DNA of 64,000 bases from positions 558,001 through 622,000 of the forward strand of contig JALJCQ010000022.1 of NCBI GenBank assembly GCA_023091665.1, written 5' to 3'. The stretch comes from Pythium myriotylum (lineage: Eukaryota > Oomycota > Peronosporomycetes > Pythiales > Pythiaceae). The notes beneath the pieces are model-generated. The model had not been told where the DNA came from. It did not search any database and saw only the letters and a program-made list of their open reading frames with translations. Made by a program: the position numbers and the translations under genes. Of this stretch, positions 31,636 to 39,975 are shown one piece after another. The number at the start of each line of letters is the position of its first letter. The stretch's first letter is position 1.

Positions 31636-32862
31636 ATGGACGCCTTGGAGACGCTGTTGCCGACGCCCGACGACAGCTTTGAGCTGCTTCCAGGCGATTT
31701 AGACATGCACGAGACGATAGATATCGATCTGGCGTTTCTGAGCGACCCGCTGCCGTCTCCAGAGACCCACAGTGCGCCCATAACGACGCCCTCGGCGAAG
31801 CCTCTCCGCCAACGCCAGCCTCGTCGTGCCTACTGCCACTACCTCAAGGAAGAGAAGGCGTGCTTGCGCGCACGCATCGAGGGACTCCAACTGACAGTGA
31901 ACTCGCTGCTGACCAAGTGGTCGCACGCCATTCAAGCGAGCGACTCGACGCCGTGGCGAGACGTTGCGCTACGGCAACAGCGACGACGAGCGAGAGCCGA
32001 GGACGAGAACAAGCGCCTGCGCGCCAAGCTGCTGCAGCTTACGCTCATCGCCAGGAGTCTCGAGGAGTTTGTGGCCAACGAAAGACTGGCGCATCTGCCG
32101 CCGACACCCAGTGAGCTCGCGATGGACGTGATGGTCGACCAGTTCTTGGCCGAGATCGCTCGCGCCTACGGTCTCGTGGACGAGGTCACGCCGAGCGCCG
32201 ACTGGGACCCGCGCTCTTCGGCGTCATTGAACTCTGCAAAATTCAAGTCGTGCAACGTTGCTGGCCGTACAGGCAGGTTTGCGGAGCTGCGCCACTCGTT
32301 TCGCTCGCCGTTCGCCTTCAACCGCGTCGTCGAGGCCACGTGGGAGGCCGCCACGACCGAGTACGCGCGCCAGAACCGCGAGATCAGCAGACTACGATGC
32401 ACCGGCGACGTGTACGCTGGCACGTTCCGCGTCGATGACTCGTCGCCACGTGGCGTGATCGCGACGATCGTGGTTCGACGGTTTATCGAGCCAGGACGCA
32501 TGGTCGTAGTGTGGCGAGGCCTCCACTGGAGTACTGGGCACGAAGACAAGACTCTGGCGTACACGCCGACGACAGGCTGGCTCGTCGTTCGGCCATTTGG
32601 AAGTGGCATCGTGGGTCACGTGTGTTCGAGATTAGTACCCGAGTCGGCAATCCCAGACGAGCCCCTCCCACGCGATTTCACGATGGTGTCGCTGGCCGAG
32701 ACCCAAGACGTGAATGAGCCAGTGGATGACGAGACCGTGGCGTCGTCCAACGACATTTTCGCGATGGCCGAGTCGATGGAGAACATCCTGATGGACCAAG
32801 ATGCTCAGGAGAGCGCTGCCCAGCGACTGCTCTCCTCCGGGGTGAACGTCTTTTGCGTGTAG
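31636..32862 (+). CDS. M96-like coiled-coil/START-like protein 7 (divergent)
   Basis: 408 residues from the ATG at 31636 (MDALETLLPTPDDSFELL). The N-terminal acidic-hydrophobic motif is recognisable but altered (ETIDIDLAFL). The basic region becomes RQPRRAYCHYLKEEKACLRARI, so VPQSQRVKAEK is replaced by YCHYLKEEK. The second coil starts at WRDVALRQQRRRARAEDENKRL. The START-like half has FAELRHSFRSPFAFNRVVEATW, RQNREISRL, VWRGLHW and TGWLVVRPFGSGIVGHVCSR, and ends FAMAESMENILMDQ. Overall architecture and C-terminal motif place it in the family, but it and protein 8 form a separate subgroup by basic-region sequence and by strand. Confidence 0.83.
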   Translation: MDALETLLPTPDDSFELLPGDLDMHETIDIDLAFLSDPLPSPETHSAPITTPSAKPLRQRQPRRAYCHYLKEEKACLRARIEGLQLTVNSLLTKWSHAIQASDSTPWRDVALRQQRRRARAEDENKRLRAKLLQLTLIARSLEEFVANERLAHLPPTPSELAMDVMVDQFLAEIARAYGLVDEVTPSADWDPRSSASLNSAKFKSCNVAGRTGRFAELRHSFRSPFAFNRVVEATWEAATTEYARQNREISRLRCTGDVYAGTFRVDDSSPRGVIATIVVRRFIEPGRMVVVWRGLHWSTGHEDKTLAYTPTTGWLVVRPFGSGIVGHVCSRLVPESAIPDEPLPRDFTMVSLAETQDVNEPVDDETVASSNDIFAMAESMENILMDQDAQESAAQRLLSSGVNVFCV

Positions 32863-32963
32863 ATTGAGTCAAGCGCGTGTGTGCAATAGTGTCCTGCCGA
32901 CAGCTCCACGTCGTCGTACTCGGGGGGGTTGCTTCACAATACCAATGGTTCATTTCTTTCGGA

Positions 32964-33105
32964 CGCTGAGATCTCACAAGACCAAATCCGCGTCATGAAA
33001 TGTCTTGCTATCATTTTTCATCAACGACGTGCTGACGTTCTGAGTTGCACGACGTTGATATCAAGACATCTCATGGCGCAGATTTAGTCTTGTAAGATCT
33101 CAGCG
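32964..33105. repeat. Imperfect inverted repeat of ~60-bp arms (MITE/foldback-like)
   Basis: Left arm 32964-33032 and right arm 33047-33105 are reverse complements over most of their length. They start CGCTGAGATCT(C/T)ACAAGAC and run to ATCAACG(A/T)CGTGC, with about seven substitutions and one ~10-nt insertion in the left arm; the loop is about 14 nt. Most mismatches are C/T or A/G transitions, as expected for an old foldback or a former perfect palindrome. Confidence 0.8.
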
Positions 33106-33147
33106 ATCGAAGGGGCTTTCAAAAAGCCCCTTCGATCGCTGAGATCT
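33095..33147. repeat. Perfect 25-bp hairpin with 3-nt loop
   Basis: Arms 33095-33119 and 33123-33147 are exact reverse complements (starting AGATCTCAGCGATCG) with loop CAA. The outer 11 bases are also the right end of the adjoining larger inverted repeat, giving three copies of AGATCTCAGCG in 185 bp. An RNA copy would be extremely stable. Confidence 0.9.
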
Positions 33148-33334
33148 CATTTTGAACCTTGAAAGTTTGAAAGGCTCTCGACTCGCCTGGATCTCGCCCT
33201 GAAGTCTTCCTTGACGAACGACTAGCGAAAAGAGCTTCAGAACGGAAGGCGCCATACCACCCCATGAGCCACTATTCCCCGTGCTTTCTCGTCGGTTCCG
33301 GTGCGATCACTGCAAGCGCTCATCTCTTGTCGGC

Positions 33335-34522
33335 ATGGACAGCTCGTCGGATCTCCTCGCCTTTCTCGAGGGCTTCGAGCCGCTGCCCGCGGACCTCGCT
33401 CTCTTCGACGGCCTCGCGCTCGACGCAGCTGCGTGTGCCGGCGCGTCGCCGTCTCCTACTCCCACGCGACCACGCGCGTGTTCTCGCACGCGTCGCGCGC
33501 CTCGTCGCGCCTACTGCCACTCGGTGCGCGAAGAAAAGCTCTTTCTGCGCGCGCGCGTCGCCGAGCTCGAGAGCCAGCGCGTTGCGCTGCTCGCCCAGTT
33601 GGAGGCGCGCAGCAACGCGACGCCGTGGCGACAAGTCGCGCTCCGCCAGCAGCAGAAGCGAGCGCGCGCCGAGCTCGAGAACACGCGGCTGCGCGCCGAG
33701 CTGCAGCAGCTCGTGCAGACGGCGCGAAGCCTCGAGGCGCTCGCGGAGAGGTGCCGACCTCGCGCGGTCGCAGCAGTGCAAATGGATGGCGACAAGTCGG
33801 AGGCCTTGGTGGACCAGTTCCTGGGAGATATATCTCGCGCATACGATCGGCTCGACGAGGTCACGCCTGCCGTGAGCGAGGACGCCGGCTTCGCGTCGTC
33901 GTACAATGCGGCGACAATGAGATTACACACCATTGATGGTCGTACGGAGCGATTCGCGGAGCTGCGCCACACGTTCCGGTCGCCGTTCGCATTCCACCGC
34001 GTCGTCGAGGCCACGTGGGAGGCCATCACGACCGAGTACTCGCGCCAGAACCGAGAAATTACCAGACTGCGAGCCTCAGAGGACGTGTACGCGGCGACGT
34101 TTGACTTTGTGGCTCGCGGGACGGTCGTTCTTCTCGTGCTCAAGCGGTTTGTCGAGCCAGGACGCTTTGTCGTCGTGTGGCGCGCCGTGGAACGAAAGCT
34201 CGAAGAGGAGAACAGGCTACCACCAGCGACGGGCTGGCTCGTGGTGAGGCCATCGGGAACGGGCGTCATCGGACACGTATGTTCGCGCATCATCCCGGAC
34301 GAAGTCGTCTCGGGTCATCCACTGCCACGAGATTTCACGATGTTGCCATCGGACGGTTTGGTCGAATTCGAGGAAACCAAGGACGAGCAGACAGTGGCGT
34401 CGTCGAGCGATATCTTCGCGATCGCCGAGTCAATGGAGAGTTTGTTGATCACAGAACAAGCAGGACGTCGCATTGAGACAAGAGACAAGGAGTCCCCGAC
34501 TACTCCGACGCTCTTCGTGTAA
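33335..34522 (+). CDS. M96-like coiled-coil/START-like protein 8 (divergent)
   Basis: 395 residues from the ATG at 33335 (MDSSSDLLAFLEGFEPLP). The N-terminal motif is weak (ADLALFDGLALD). Basic segment RRAPRRAYCHSVREEKLFLRARV and coil, then WRQVALRQQQKRARAELENTRL. START-like half: FAELRHTFRSPFAFHRVVEATW, RQNREITRL, VWRAVERK and TGWLVVRPSGTGVIGHVCSR, ending FAIAESMESLLITEQ. Closest to protein 7, with which it shares the YCH(Y/S) basic variant; tandem duplicates on the plus strand. The coding sequence is GC-rich with several long antisense frames that I treat as shadows. Confidence 0.85.
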   Translation: MDSSSDLLAFLEGFEPLPADLALFDGLALDAAACAGASPSPTPTRPRACSRTRRAPRRAYCHSVREEKLFLRARVAELESQRVALLAQLEARSNATPWRQVALRQQQKRARAELENTRLRAELQQLVQTARSLEALAERCRPRAVAAVQMDGDKSEALVDQFLGDISRAYDRLDEVTPAVSEDAGFASSYNAATMRLHTIDGRTERFAELRHTFRSPFAFHRVVEATWEAITTEYSRQNREITRLRASEDVYAATFDFVARGTVVLLVLKRFVEPGRFVVVWRAVERKLEEENRLPPATGWLVVRPSGTGVIGHVCSRIIPDEVVSGHPLPRDFTMLPSDGLVEFEETKDEQTVASSSDIFAIAESMESLLITEQAGRRIETRDKESPTTPTLFV

Positions 34523-34687
34523 GCTATTCAAGGTCAAAACGAGAAAAAAGTGTACGTTGCGTTAGTGAAATAAATGTACGTTAGTGTCTTTTGCTGTTTA
34601 GAGGGGAGCAAGACGTCGCCGCGTGCTGCCTACTGGCACAGTTCACGATTTCACAGCTCAGATCCACGAAGACTCGTCTTGGCATCC

Positions 34688-35779
34688 TCACGGCGTGACA
34701 ATGTTGGCGTGGCTCTCAAGACGGTTCACCTCTTTCTCGTGTTTCTTGCGGTGGTAGACCACGACAGCCGCAGCGACGGCTAGCGCGGCACCACCACCGA
34801 GCGACGCGGCCAAGACTCCGGTTGACGAGTCCCCGCCTGCACCAGATGCCCCGTTGGCAGCGAAGCTCTTGTCCTGCTGCGTCGGGACCTCAGCCTTGCC
34901 CGTTTTGTCTTGACCCTGCGCGCCTGCCTGGTCGATCTTGGTGGTAGTTGGCGCAGGAGTGTCTGGTTTGATCGTCGTGGAGGCTGGCGTCTCTGGCTTG
35001 GCAGTTGTCGGAGAAGGGGCCGTCGGGCTGGGCGTCATAGGTGCTGGAGTTTCAGGCTTGGCCGTCGTTGGTGTTGGAGTCGTGGCGGTTGGCGTGGTCG
35101 GGCCAGGCGTCGTCGTGGCGGTCGTTTGAGCTGGTGCCGTCGTGGTAGGCTTCGCGGTTGTCGGCGCAGGCGGGATGGTGGCAGGAGCAGAAGTTGCTTG
35201 CTTTGTCGGAGCCACCGTCGTCACAGTCGGCTTGGTCGTCACGGGTGTGGCCGTTGGAGGCTTGGTGGTGGGCGGACTGGTCGTCACAGGCTTGGTTGTA
35301 GGAGGAGCAGTGGTGGCGGGCTTGGCAGTAGGCGGCACCGTTGGCTTGATCGTCGTGGGGGCAGCTGACGGTGGCTTGGTCGTTGGCGCGGTCGTGCTCG
35401 TTGTATTCGCCGCTGAAGGCTTGGAGGTCGTCGGAAGGTCCCACACGCAGCCCCAGGCGCCAGTCTTGATCTTCTGACACGTCGCATTCACAGGCGCGAT
35501 ACACTTGCCAGCATCTTTGCCCGAGTCTTTGTAGCTCTTGAGCTTCTTGAGACAGTCCTTGACGGCGACGTCGCCGATCACGGGGCAGTTGGTGCCGGCT
35601 GGCTTGTCGCCCTTGCCGCTGCAAATCGGACCCTGGATGTTGTAAGTCGCGTCTCCTTCAACGCTGACGTCAAACCATTTCCCACTCTTGGTAGCCGCAG
35701 GTGTCGGGGCTGGCGTGTCGGCTGCCAAGGTCATGGCGACTGTGGAAGCAACGACGAGCAGGATGAAACGGAGGTTCAT
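34688..35779 (-). CDS. Eight-cysteine-family stalk membrane protein (two Cys lost), Thr/Pro stalk
   Basis: 363 residues: signal peptide (MNLRFILLVVASTVAMTLA), short linker, domain at about 35-111, a Thr/Pro/Ala stalk (about 117-305; units like TTKPPTATP), a hydrophobic helix (VLAASLGGGAALAVAAAVVVY, about 320-342) and a 20-residue basic tail ending ANIVTP. In the domain, Cys1 and Cys2 are replaced by Trp and Asn (WFDVSVEGDATYNIQG) while Cys3-Cys8 stay at the family spacing (11-10-16-7-9). The stalk should be densely O-glycosylated and rod-like. Type I surface protein, probably a wall-facing sensor or adhesin by architecture; no named family recognised. Confidence 0.88.
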   Translation of the reverse strand: MNLRFILLVVASTVAMTLAADTPAPTPAATKSGKWFDVSVEGDATYNIQGPICSGKGDKPAGTNCPVIGDVAVKDCLKKLKSYKDSGKDAGKCIAPVNATCQKIKTGAWGCVWDLPTTSKPSAANTTSTTAPTTKPPSAAPTTIKPTVPPTAKPATTAPPTTKPVTTSPPTTKPPTATPVTTKPTVTTVAPTKQATSAPATIPPAPTTAKPTTTAPAQTTATTTPGPTTPTATTPTPTTAKPETPAPMTPSPTAPSPTTAKPETPASTTIKPDTPAPTTTKIDQAGAQGQDKTGKAEVPTQQDKSFAANGASGAGGDSSTGVLAASLGGGAALAVAAAVVVYHRKKHEKEVNRLESHANIVTP

Positions 35780-36369
35780 GGCGCTTGGCGTGTTGTACTT
35801 GAGCTGAAGTGAGTTGAAGTTGGTCCTCTTGCGCGGGAGATGGCAGAAGGCGAAGTGAGAGATACCGGAGACTCTGTGCGCTCATTCCATTGCATGGCAT
35901 TTCTTTTCGAGGCTGACTTACCGGTTCCAGGTGTCCAAGCACGAATCTTCTTGAACCTGGACCAAAGAGATCCTTTCGTCGTTCGCTCGTGCCGGTCTGC
36001 TCCGTTAGCTCACCCGCGCTCTTGCCAAGGGCGATGGTGAGAGCCCAGTGAGGAACGCATCCTGAACGAGTCTCGTCTGGACACAGCCCAGTCAAGTGGT
36101 TTCCGTCACGAGAGACTCGTCGTGTGATTGGCAAGATCGCGCGGTATCTTCACTGAACTGCAGCCAGTGAGAAGGGCCAGGAGATGTTCGGAAGAACGAG
36201 GATGCGCTTATCGAAAGAAGATTCAACAGATTCAACATCATGTGGATGCATGACCGAGAATCGACGATTGCGAGTCACGTCACTCAAAGTGTGGTGGGTA
36301 TACTTCGTGCTACAGAAAAGTTGTGCAGGGTGCCTCACAACGTCCTCACTGTCCGTGAGGTGGCCCTCC
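35780..36369. other. Intergenic between stalk-protein genes
   Basis: Promoter side of the 363-residue protein. A block near 36091-36172 (GTCAAGTGGTT ... ATCTTCACTGAACTG ... GCCAGTG) recurs at 37823-37873 upstream of the next paralogue, so part of the upstream region was duplicated with the gene. Confidence 0.5.
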
Positions 36370-37305
36370 TTATGGGGTCATCACGTCAGCCCAAGTGTGG
36401 TCGTCCAGGCGGCTCTCCTCGACCTGCTTCTGCCTCTGTTTACGAATGTAAGCGACTGCAGCAATAGCGACAACCGCGGCGATACCAGCTCCTCCGACGG
36501 CAAAAGCGACGGCGTGTCCGTCGTCATTAGTGTCGGTATTCGCAACAGCGAAGGACTTGCTGTTGCTCTGCTGCACAGTCGGACTCGGTGTGGTAGAAGA
36601 CACCGGCGTGGCAGTTGGAGTTTGCTGACCTTGGTAGCTGGAGGAATTCGTGGTAGGGGCAGGAGTCGTCTGGTTTTGATCACTTAGCTTGACCTGCGTG
36701 GGAATCGGAGTCCTCTGATCAACAGGAGGCTTGCCAGTCGTTGTGGATGGTGTCGTCGAAGCAGGCACTGAAGTGGATTTACCCGTTGGTGCTGGCGTGG
36801 ACTTGCCCGTCGGAGCCGGCGTCGAGCCCTGCGTCGGCGTCACCGAAGTCGGTGCCGGCGTCGGCTTGCCCGTCGAGTTGAGGTCCCACACACAGCCCCA
36901 GGCGCCAGTCTTGATCTTCTGACACGTTGCATTCACGGGTGCCACACACTTGCTCGAGTCCTTGTTGTAGCTCTTGAGCTTGCTCAGACAGTCCTTGACG
37001 GCGACGTCGCCGATCACGGGACAGTTGGTGCCGGCGGGCTTGTCGCCGCTGCCGCTGCAGATGGGGCCCTGGATGTTGTACGTGGCGTCTCCTTCGACGC
37101 TGACGTCGAACCACTTGCCGTTCTTGGTGGCGGCCGGCGTGACCGCGGGCGTGGGCACCGTCACGGCGGGCGTGGGCTTGCTCGTGATGGGTGTTGAGGT
37201 AGTGGGTGCTGGTGTTGGCTTGGTTGTGGTTGGCGTGGGTGTGTCGGCTGCGGAGACCATCGCTACGGCCAATGCAGAGGCGATCACGATTGAGTGAAGG
37301 TTCAT
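36370..37305 (-). CDS. Eight-cysteine-family stalk membrane protein (two Cys lost), short stalk
   Basis: 311 residues from the ATG at 37305, which starts a signal peptide (MNLHSIVIASALAVAMVSA); an extra 32 codons upstream have no such character. A Thr/Pro linker (about 20-60) precedes the domain (about 63-138), again lacking Cys1 and Cys2 (W and N). The stalk is TPAP/TGKST-rich with an added Gln/Asn/Ser stretch. A helix (VAFAVGGAGIAAVVAIAAVAY) and basic tail (RKQRQKQVEESRLDDHTWAD) end in VMTP. The domain DNA is almost identical to that of the next gene (37994-39859) although the stalks differ greatly. Confidence 0.88.
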   Translation of the reverse strand: MNLHSIVIASALAVAMVSAADTPTPTTTKPTPAPTTSTPITSKPTPAVTVPTPAVTPAATKNGKWFDVSVEGDATYNIQGPICSGSGDKPAGTNCPVIGDVAVKDCLSKLKSYNKDSSKCVAPVNATCQKIKTGAWGCVWDLNSTGKPTPAPTSVTPTQGSTPAPTGKSTPAPTGKSTSVPASTTPSTTTGKPPVDQRTPIPTQVKLSDQNQTTPAPTTNSSSYQGQQTPTATPVSSTTPSPTVQQSNSKSFAVANTDTNDDGHAVAFAVGGAGIAAVVAIAAVAYIRKQRQKQVEESRLDDHTWADVMTP

Positions 37306-37993
37306 GGTCCTGAGAGTCGAACGAGTGAGGAGTGAGAGTGTGTTGGAGGTGGCGACTGGAGAAGTGAACAGTAACGACCAATGCAGAGAGACCCAGTACA
37401 AAGTCCTGCCTCTTTCCTCTGCGGCATCCAGGCTGGTTCAGACAGCCACATGCTGTCGGGTCCGATGGTCACGTCCTCATCGGTTCATCTGAGCCATGGC
37501 TACGAGGAAGTGTTTTGCAGGCAGCCGCTGTCATTCCTCGGGATGATGAGGACGACCCGAGCCTGAAAATCCACGATGAGAAGAGTCAATTGAACTGATT
37601 GTAGTTGCGATCATCGGAGTATTATGCGAGCGGGGACAGGAGATACTTCGTAGCAATTCTTGTTGGGAGCAAACGCTACTTCCAACTCCACTAACCTCTC
37701 TGGCAATTTACACAGCCGCGATGAATCTCTCTCGTGGGAGGCCGGCAGCCAACGACGGACTCATCTCGAGTGAATCTGGACTGGAAGCACTCACATCACC
37801 TCGTTCGAGACAGGCAGTTGGTCAAGTGGTTCAGCATCTTCACTGAACTGTTGCCAGTGCGAGGCGACAAGGCCTATCCCAGCACAAAGATTGAACGGAG
37901 GATTGCCAATATTGGAAGCAGCACGCGTATATGAACAGCTCGGGTCTGCAAGAGAGCCCGCAATAGGTATAAACTAACACTCACACGGTCTCC
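37306..37993. other. Intergenic between stalk-protein genes
   Basis: Promoter side of the 311-residue protein; includes the second copy of the duplicated upstream block (37823-37873). No gene recognised. Confidence 0.5.
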
Positions 37994-39859
37994 TTACGGG
38001 GTCACGACGTCGATCGCCGTCTGGTCGTTCAGGCTCGCCTCGGCCTGCTTCTGCTTGCGCTGCTTGTGGGTGTAGGCCACAGCGGCAATAGCGATCACTG
38101 CAGCAATACCAACTCCAGCTCCGGCGAATGTAGCAGCGTTGTTGCCGCTGCTATCCTCGGTGGAGGCCTCGACGTTCGTAACGGCGAAGGAGTGTGCCTT
38201 GCTCTTCTGCTGCACCGGGTTCTGCGTGGTCGGAGCAGGGGTCGTTGGCTCGGGTTTCTGCTGGTTCTGGTCACTCGGCTTGCCCGTCGGGGCAGGCGTC
38301 TTTTGGTTCTGGTCACCAGGCTTTCCCGTCGTAGGAGCGGGAGTCTGCTGGTTCTGGTCACCCGGCTTGCCAGTAGTTGGCGCAGGCGTCTTTTGGTTCT
38401 GGTCACCCGGCTTGCCCGTCGTAGGAGCAGGCGTCTGCTGGTTCTGGTCTCCTGGCTTACCCGTGGTTGGTGCCGGAGTCTGCTGGTTCTGGTCACCCGG
38501 CTTGCCCGTCGTAGGAGCTGGGGTCTGCTGGTTCTGGTCTCCGGGCTTGCCGGTAGTTGGCGCAGGTGTCTGCTGGTTCTGGTCACCAGGCTTGCCTGTG
38601 GTAGGAGCTGGGGTCTTCTGGTCAACCGGAGGCTTGCCCGTAGTCGGAGCAGGCGTAGTAGGGGCCGGAGTCTTTTGGTCAACTGGAGGCTTGCCCGTGG
38701 TGGGAACTGGCGTGGTAGGTGCCGGAGTCTTCTGGTCCACTGGAGGCTTGCCCGTAGTCGGCGCAGGGGTCGTGGGAGCTGGGGTCTTCTGGTCAACCGG
38801 AGGCTTGGCCGTGGTAGGAGCCGGGGTCGGCTTGCCCGTGACCGGCACCGCGGTTGTTGGCGCAGGGGTCGGCTTGCCCGTGACCGGAGCAGCAGTGGTC
38901 GGTGCCGGGGTCGGCTTACCCGTCACCGGGGCCGCGGTCGTCGGGGCTGGCGTCGGCTTGCCCGTCACCGGAGCAACCGTCGTAGGCGCTGGCGTTGGCT
39001 TACCTGGAGCTGGGGTCGTCGTGGCGGGAGCCTGCGTGTTCTGGCCCGTTGGCGGCGCCGGCGTGGACTTGCCCGTCGGAGCCGGCGTCGGACCCTGCGT
39101 TGGCGTCACCGAAGTCGGCGCCGGCGTCGGCTTGCCTCCATCCGACGACGTCGTCGGCGCGGGCGTCGGCTTGCCCGTCGAGTTGAGGTCCCACACACAG
39201 CCCCACGCGCCCGTCTTGATCTTCTGGCACGTCGCGTTCACGGGCGCCACACACTTGCTCGAGTCCTTGTTGTAGCTCTTGAGCTTGCTCAGACAGTCCT
39301 TGACGGCGACGTCGCCGATCACGGGACAGTTGGTGCCGGCGGGCTTGTCGCCGCTGCCGCTGCAGATGGGGCCCTGGATGTTGTACGTGGCGTCTCCTTC
39401 GACGCTGACGTCGAACCACTTGCCGTTCTTGGTGGCGGCCGGCGTGACCGCGGGCGTGGGCACCGTCACGGCGGGCGTGGGCTTGCTCGTGACCGGAGAA
39501 GCCGTCGTGGGCGCCGGCGTCGGCTTGCCAGGCGTCGGAGCGACCGTTGTCGGCGCCGGCGTCGGCTTCGTTGGCGTCGCCGTGGTCGGAGCCGGCGTGG
39601 GCTTGCCTGGCGTCGGAGCGACTGTCGTGGGCGCCGGCGTGGGCTTACCAGGGGCCACCGTCGTCGGCGCCGGCGTGGGCTTGCCCTGGTCAATAGGAGC
39701 CGCCGTGGTCGGCGCTGGCGTGGGCTTGCCCTGGTCGATGGGCGCGACGGTCGTTGGCGTGGGCTTGCCTTGGTTCTGGCTCTGGTTCTGGTCCTGCGAC
39801 TGCGCCGACGCGAAGGCGACGGCGAGCGCGAGCGTGACGAGGATCGAGCGGATCTTCAT
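37994..39859 (-). CDS. Eight-cysteine-family stalk membrane protein with long, multi-unit repeat stalk
   Basis: 621 residues: signal peptide (MKIRSILVTLALAVAFASA), Gln/Asn stretch, PTPAPTT linker repeats, domain at about 144-221 (Cys1 and Cys2 lost), then a stalk of three repeat classes in series. These are 14-residue VTGKPTPAPTTAAP (42 bp), 19-residue GKPPVDQKTPAPTTPAPTT (57 bp), and 15-residue GKPGDQNQQTPAPTT (45 bp, about seven copies). A helix (AATFAGAGVGIAAVIAIAAVAY) and basic tail ending AIDVVTP follow. Repeat units are multiples of three, so length change keeps frame. An Inr-like motif sits 52 bp upstream. Likely a heavily glycosylated wall-spanning rod carrying the domain outward. Confidence 0.9.
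   Translation of the reverse strand: MKIRSILVTLALAVAFASAQSQDQNQSQNQGKPTPTTVAPIDQGKPTPAPTTAAPIDQGKPTPAPTTVAPGKPTPAPTTVAPTPGKPTPAPTTATPTKPTPAPTTVAPTPGKPTPAPTTASPVTSKPTPAVTVPTPAVTPAATKNGKWFDVSVEGDATYNIQGPICSGSGDKPAGTNCPVIGDVAVKDCLSKLKSYNKDSSKCVAPVNATCQKIKTGAWGCVWDLNSTGKPTPAPTTSSDGGKPTPAPTSVTPTQGPTPAPTGKSTPAPPTGQNTQAPATTTPAPGKPTPAPTTVAPVTGKPTPAPTTAAPVTGKPTPAPTTAAPVTGKPTPAPTTAVPVTGKPTPAPTTAKPPVDQKTPAPTTPAPTTGKPPVDQKTPAPTTPVPTTGKPPVDQKTPAPTTPAPTTGKPPVDQKTPAPTTGKPGDQNQQTPAPTTGKPGDQNQQTPAPTTGKPGDQNQQTPAPTTGKPGDQNQQTPAPTTGKPGDQNQKTPAPTTGKPGDQNQQTPAPTTGKPGDQNQKTPAPTGKPSDQNQQKPEPTTPAPTTQNPVQQKSKAHSFAVTNVEASTEDSSGNNAATFAGAGVGIAAVIAIAAVAYTHKQRKQKQAEASLNDQTAIDVVTP
38275..39010. repeat. Tandem coding repeats of three unit lengths (45, 57, 42 bp)
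   Basis: Within the 621-residue stalk gene. 45-bp units fill roughly 38275-38620, 57-bp units 38610-38820 and 42-bp units 38820-39010. Units differ by synonymous changes, so the arrays are not brand new, yet protein units stay nearly constant. Confidence 0.8.
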
Positions 39860-39910
39860 GGCGAGCGAGTCTCAGCAGCGAGAGAGGAAGGTCCTTGCGA
39901 GGTCGAAGGC

Positions 39911-39924
39911 GAATTGGGGAATGA
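39911..39924 (-). promoter_or_regulatory. Inr-like start-site motif
   Basis: Minus strand reads TCATTCCCCAATTC followed by GCCTTCGACC, 52 bp before the ATG of the 621-residue stalk protein. The 13-base core is identical to that of the 261-residue paralogue at 61289-61302. Confidence 0.7.
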
Positions 39925-39953
39925 CCCAGAGCGATCGCCCGGTCGGTTGCCGT

Positions 39954-39975
39954 TGGATCCAGAATTCTGGATCCA
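39954..39975. repeat. Perfect 22-bp palindrome
   Basis: Half-site TGGATCCAGAA followed directly by its reverse complement, 95-116 bp upstream of the 621-residue stalk gene. It may be a binding site for a dimeric regulator or chance overlap of restriction-like motifs. Confidence 0.7.

Larger units (their letters stand above)
32863..33334. other. Intergenic carrying foldback element
   Basis: Between two same-strand M96-like genes. Almost half of it is two nested or adjacent inverted repeats (32964-33147), entered separately. An upstream in-frame extension of gene 8 from a GTG at 33281 (including CDHCK) is judged non-coding. Confidence 0.6.

Noticed and set aside
29789..33147. CRISPR-like or tRNA interpretation of the hairpins
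   Set aside because: No regularly spaced repeats with unique spacers and no cloverleaf; eukaryotic context.
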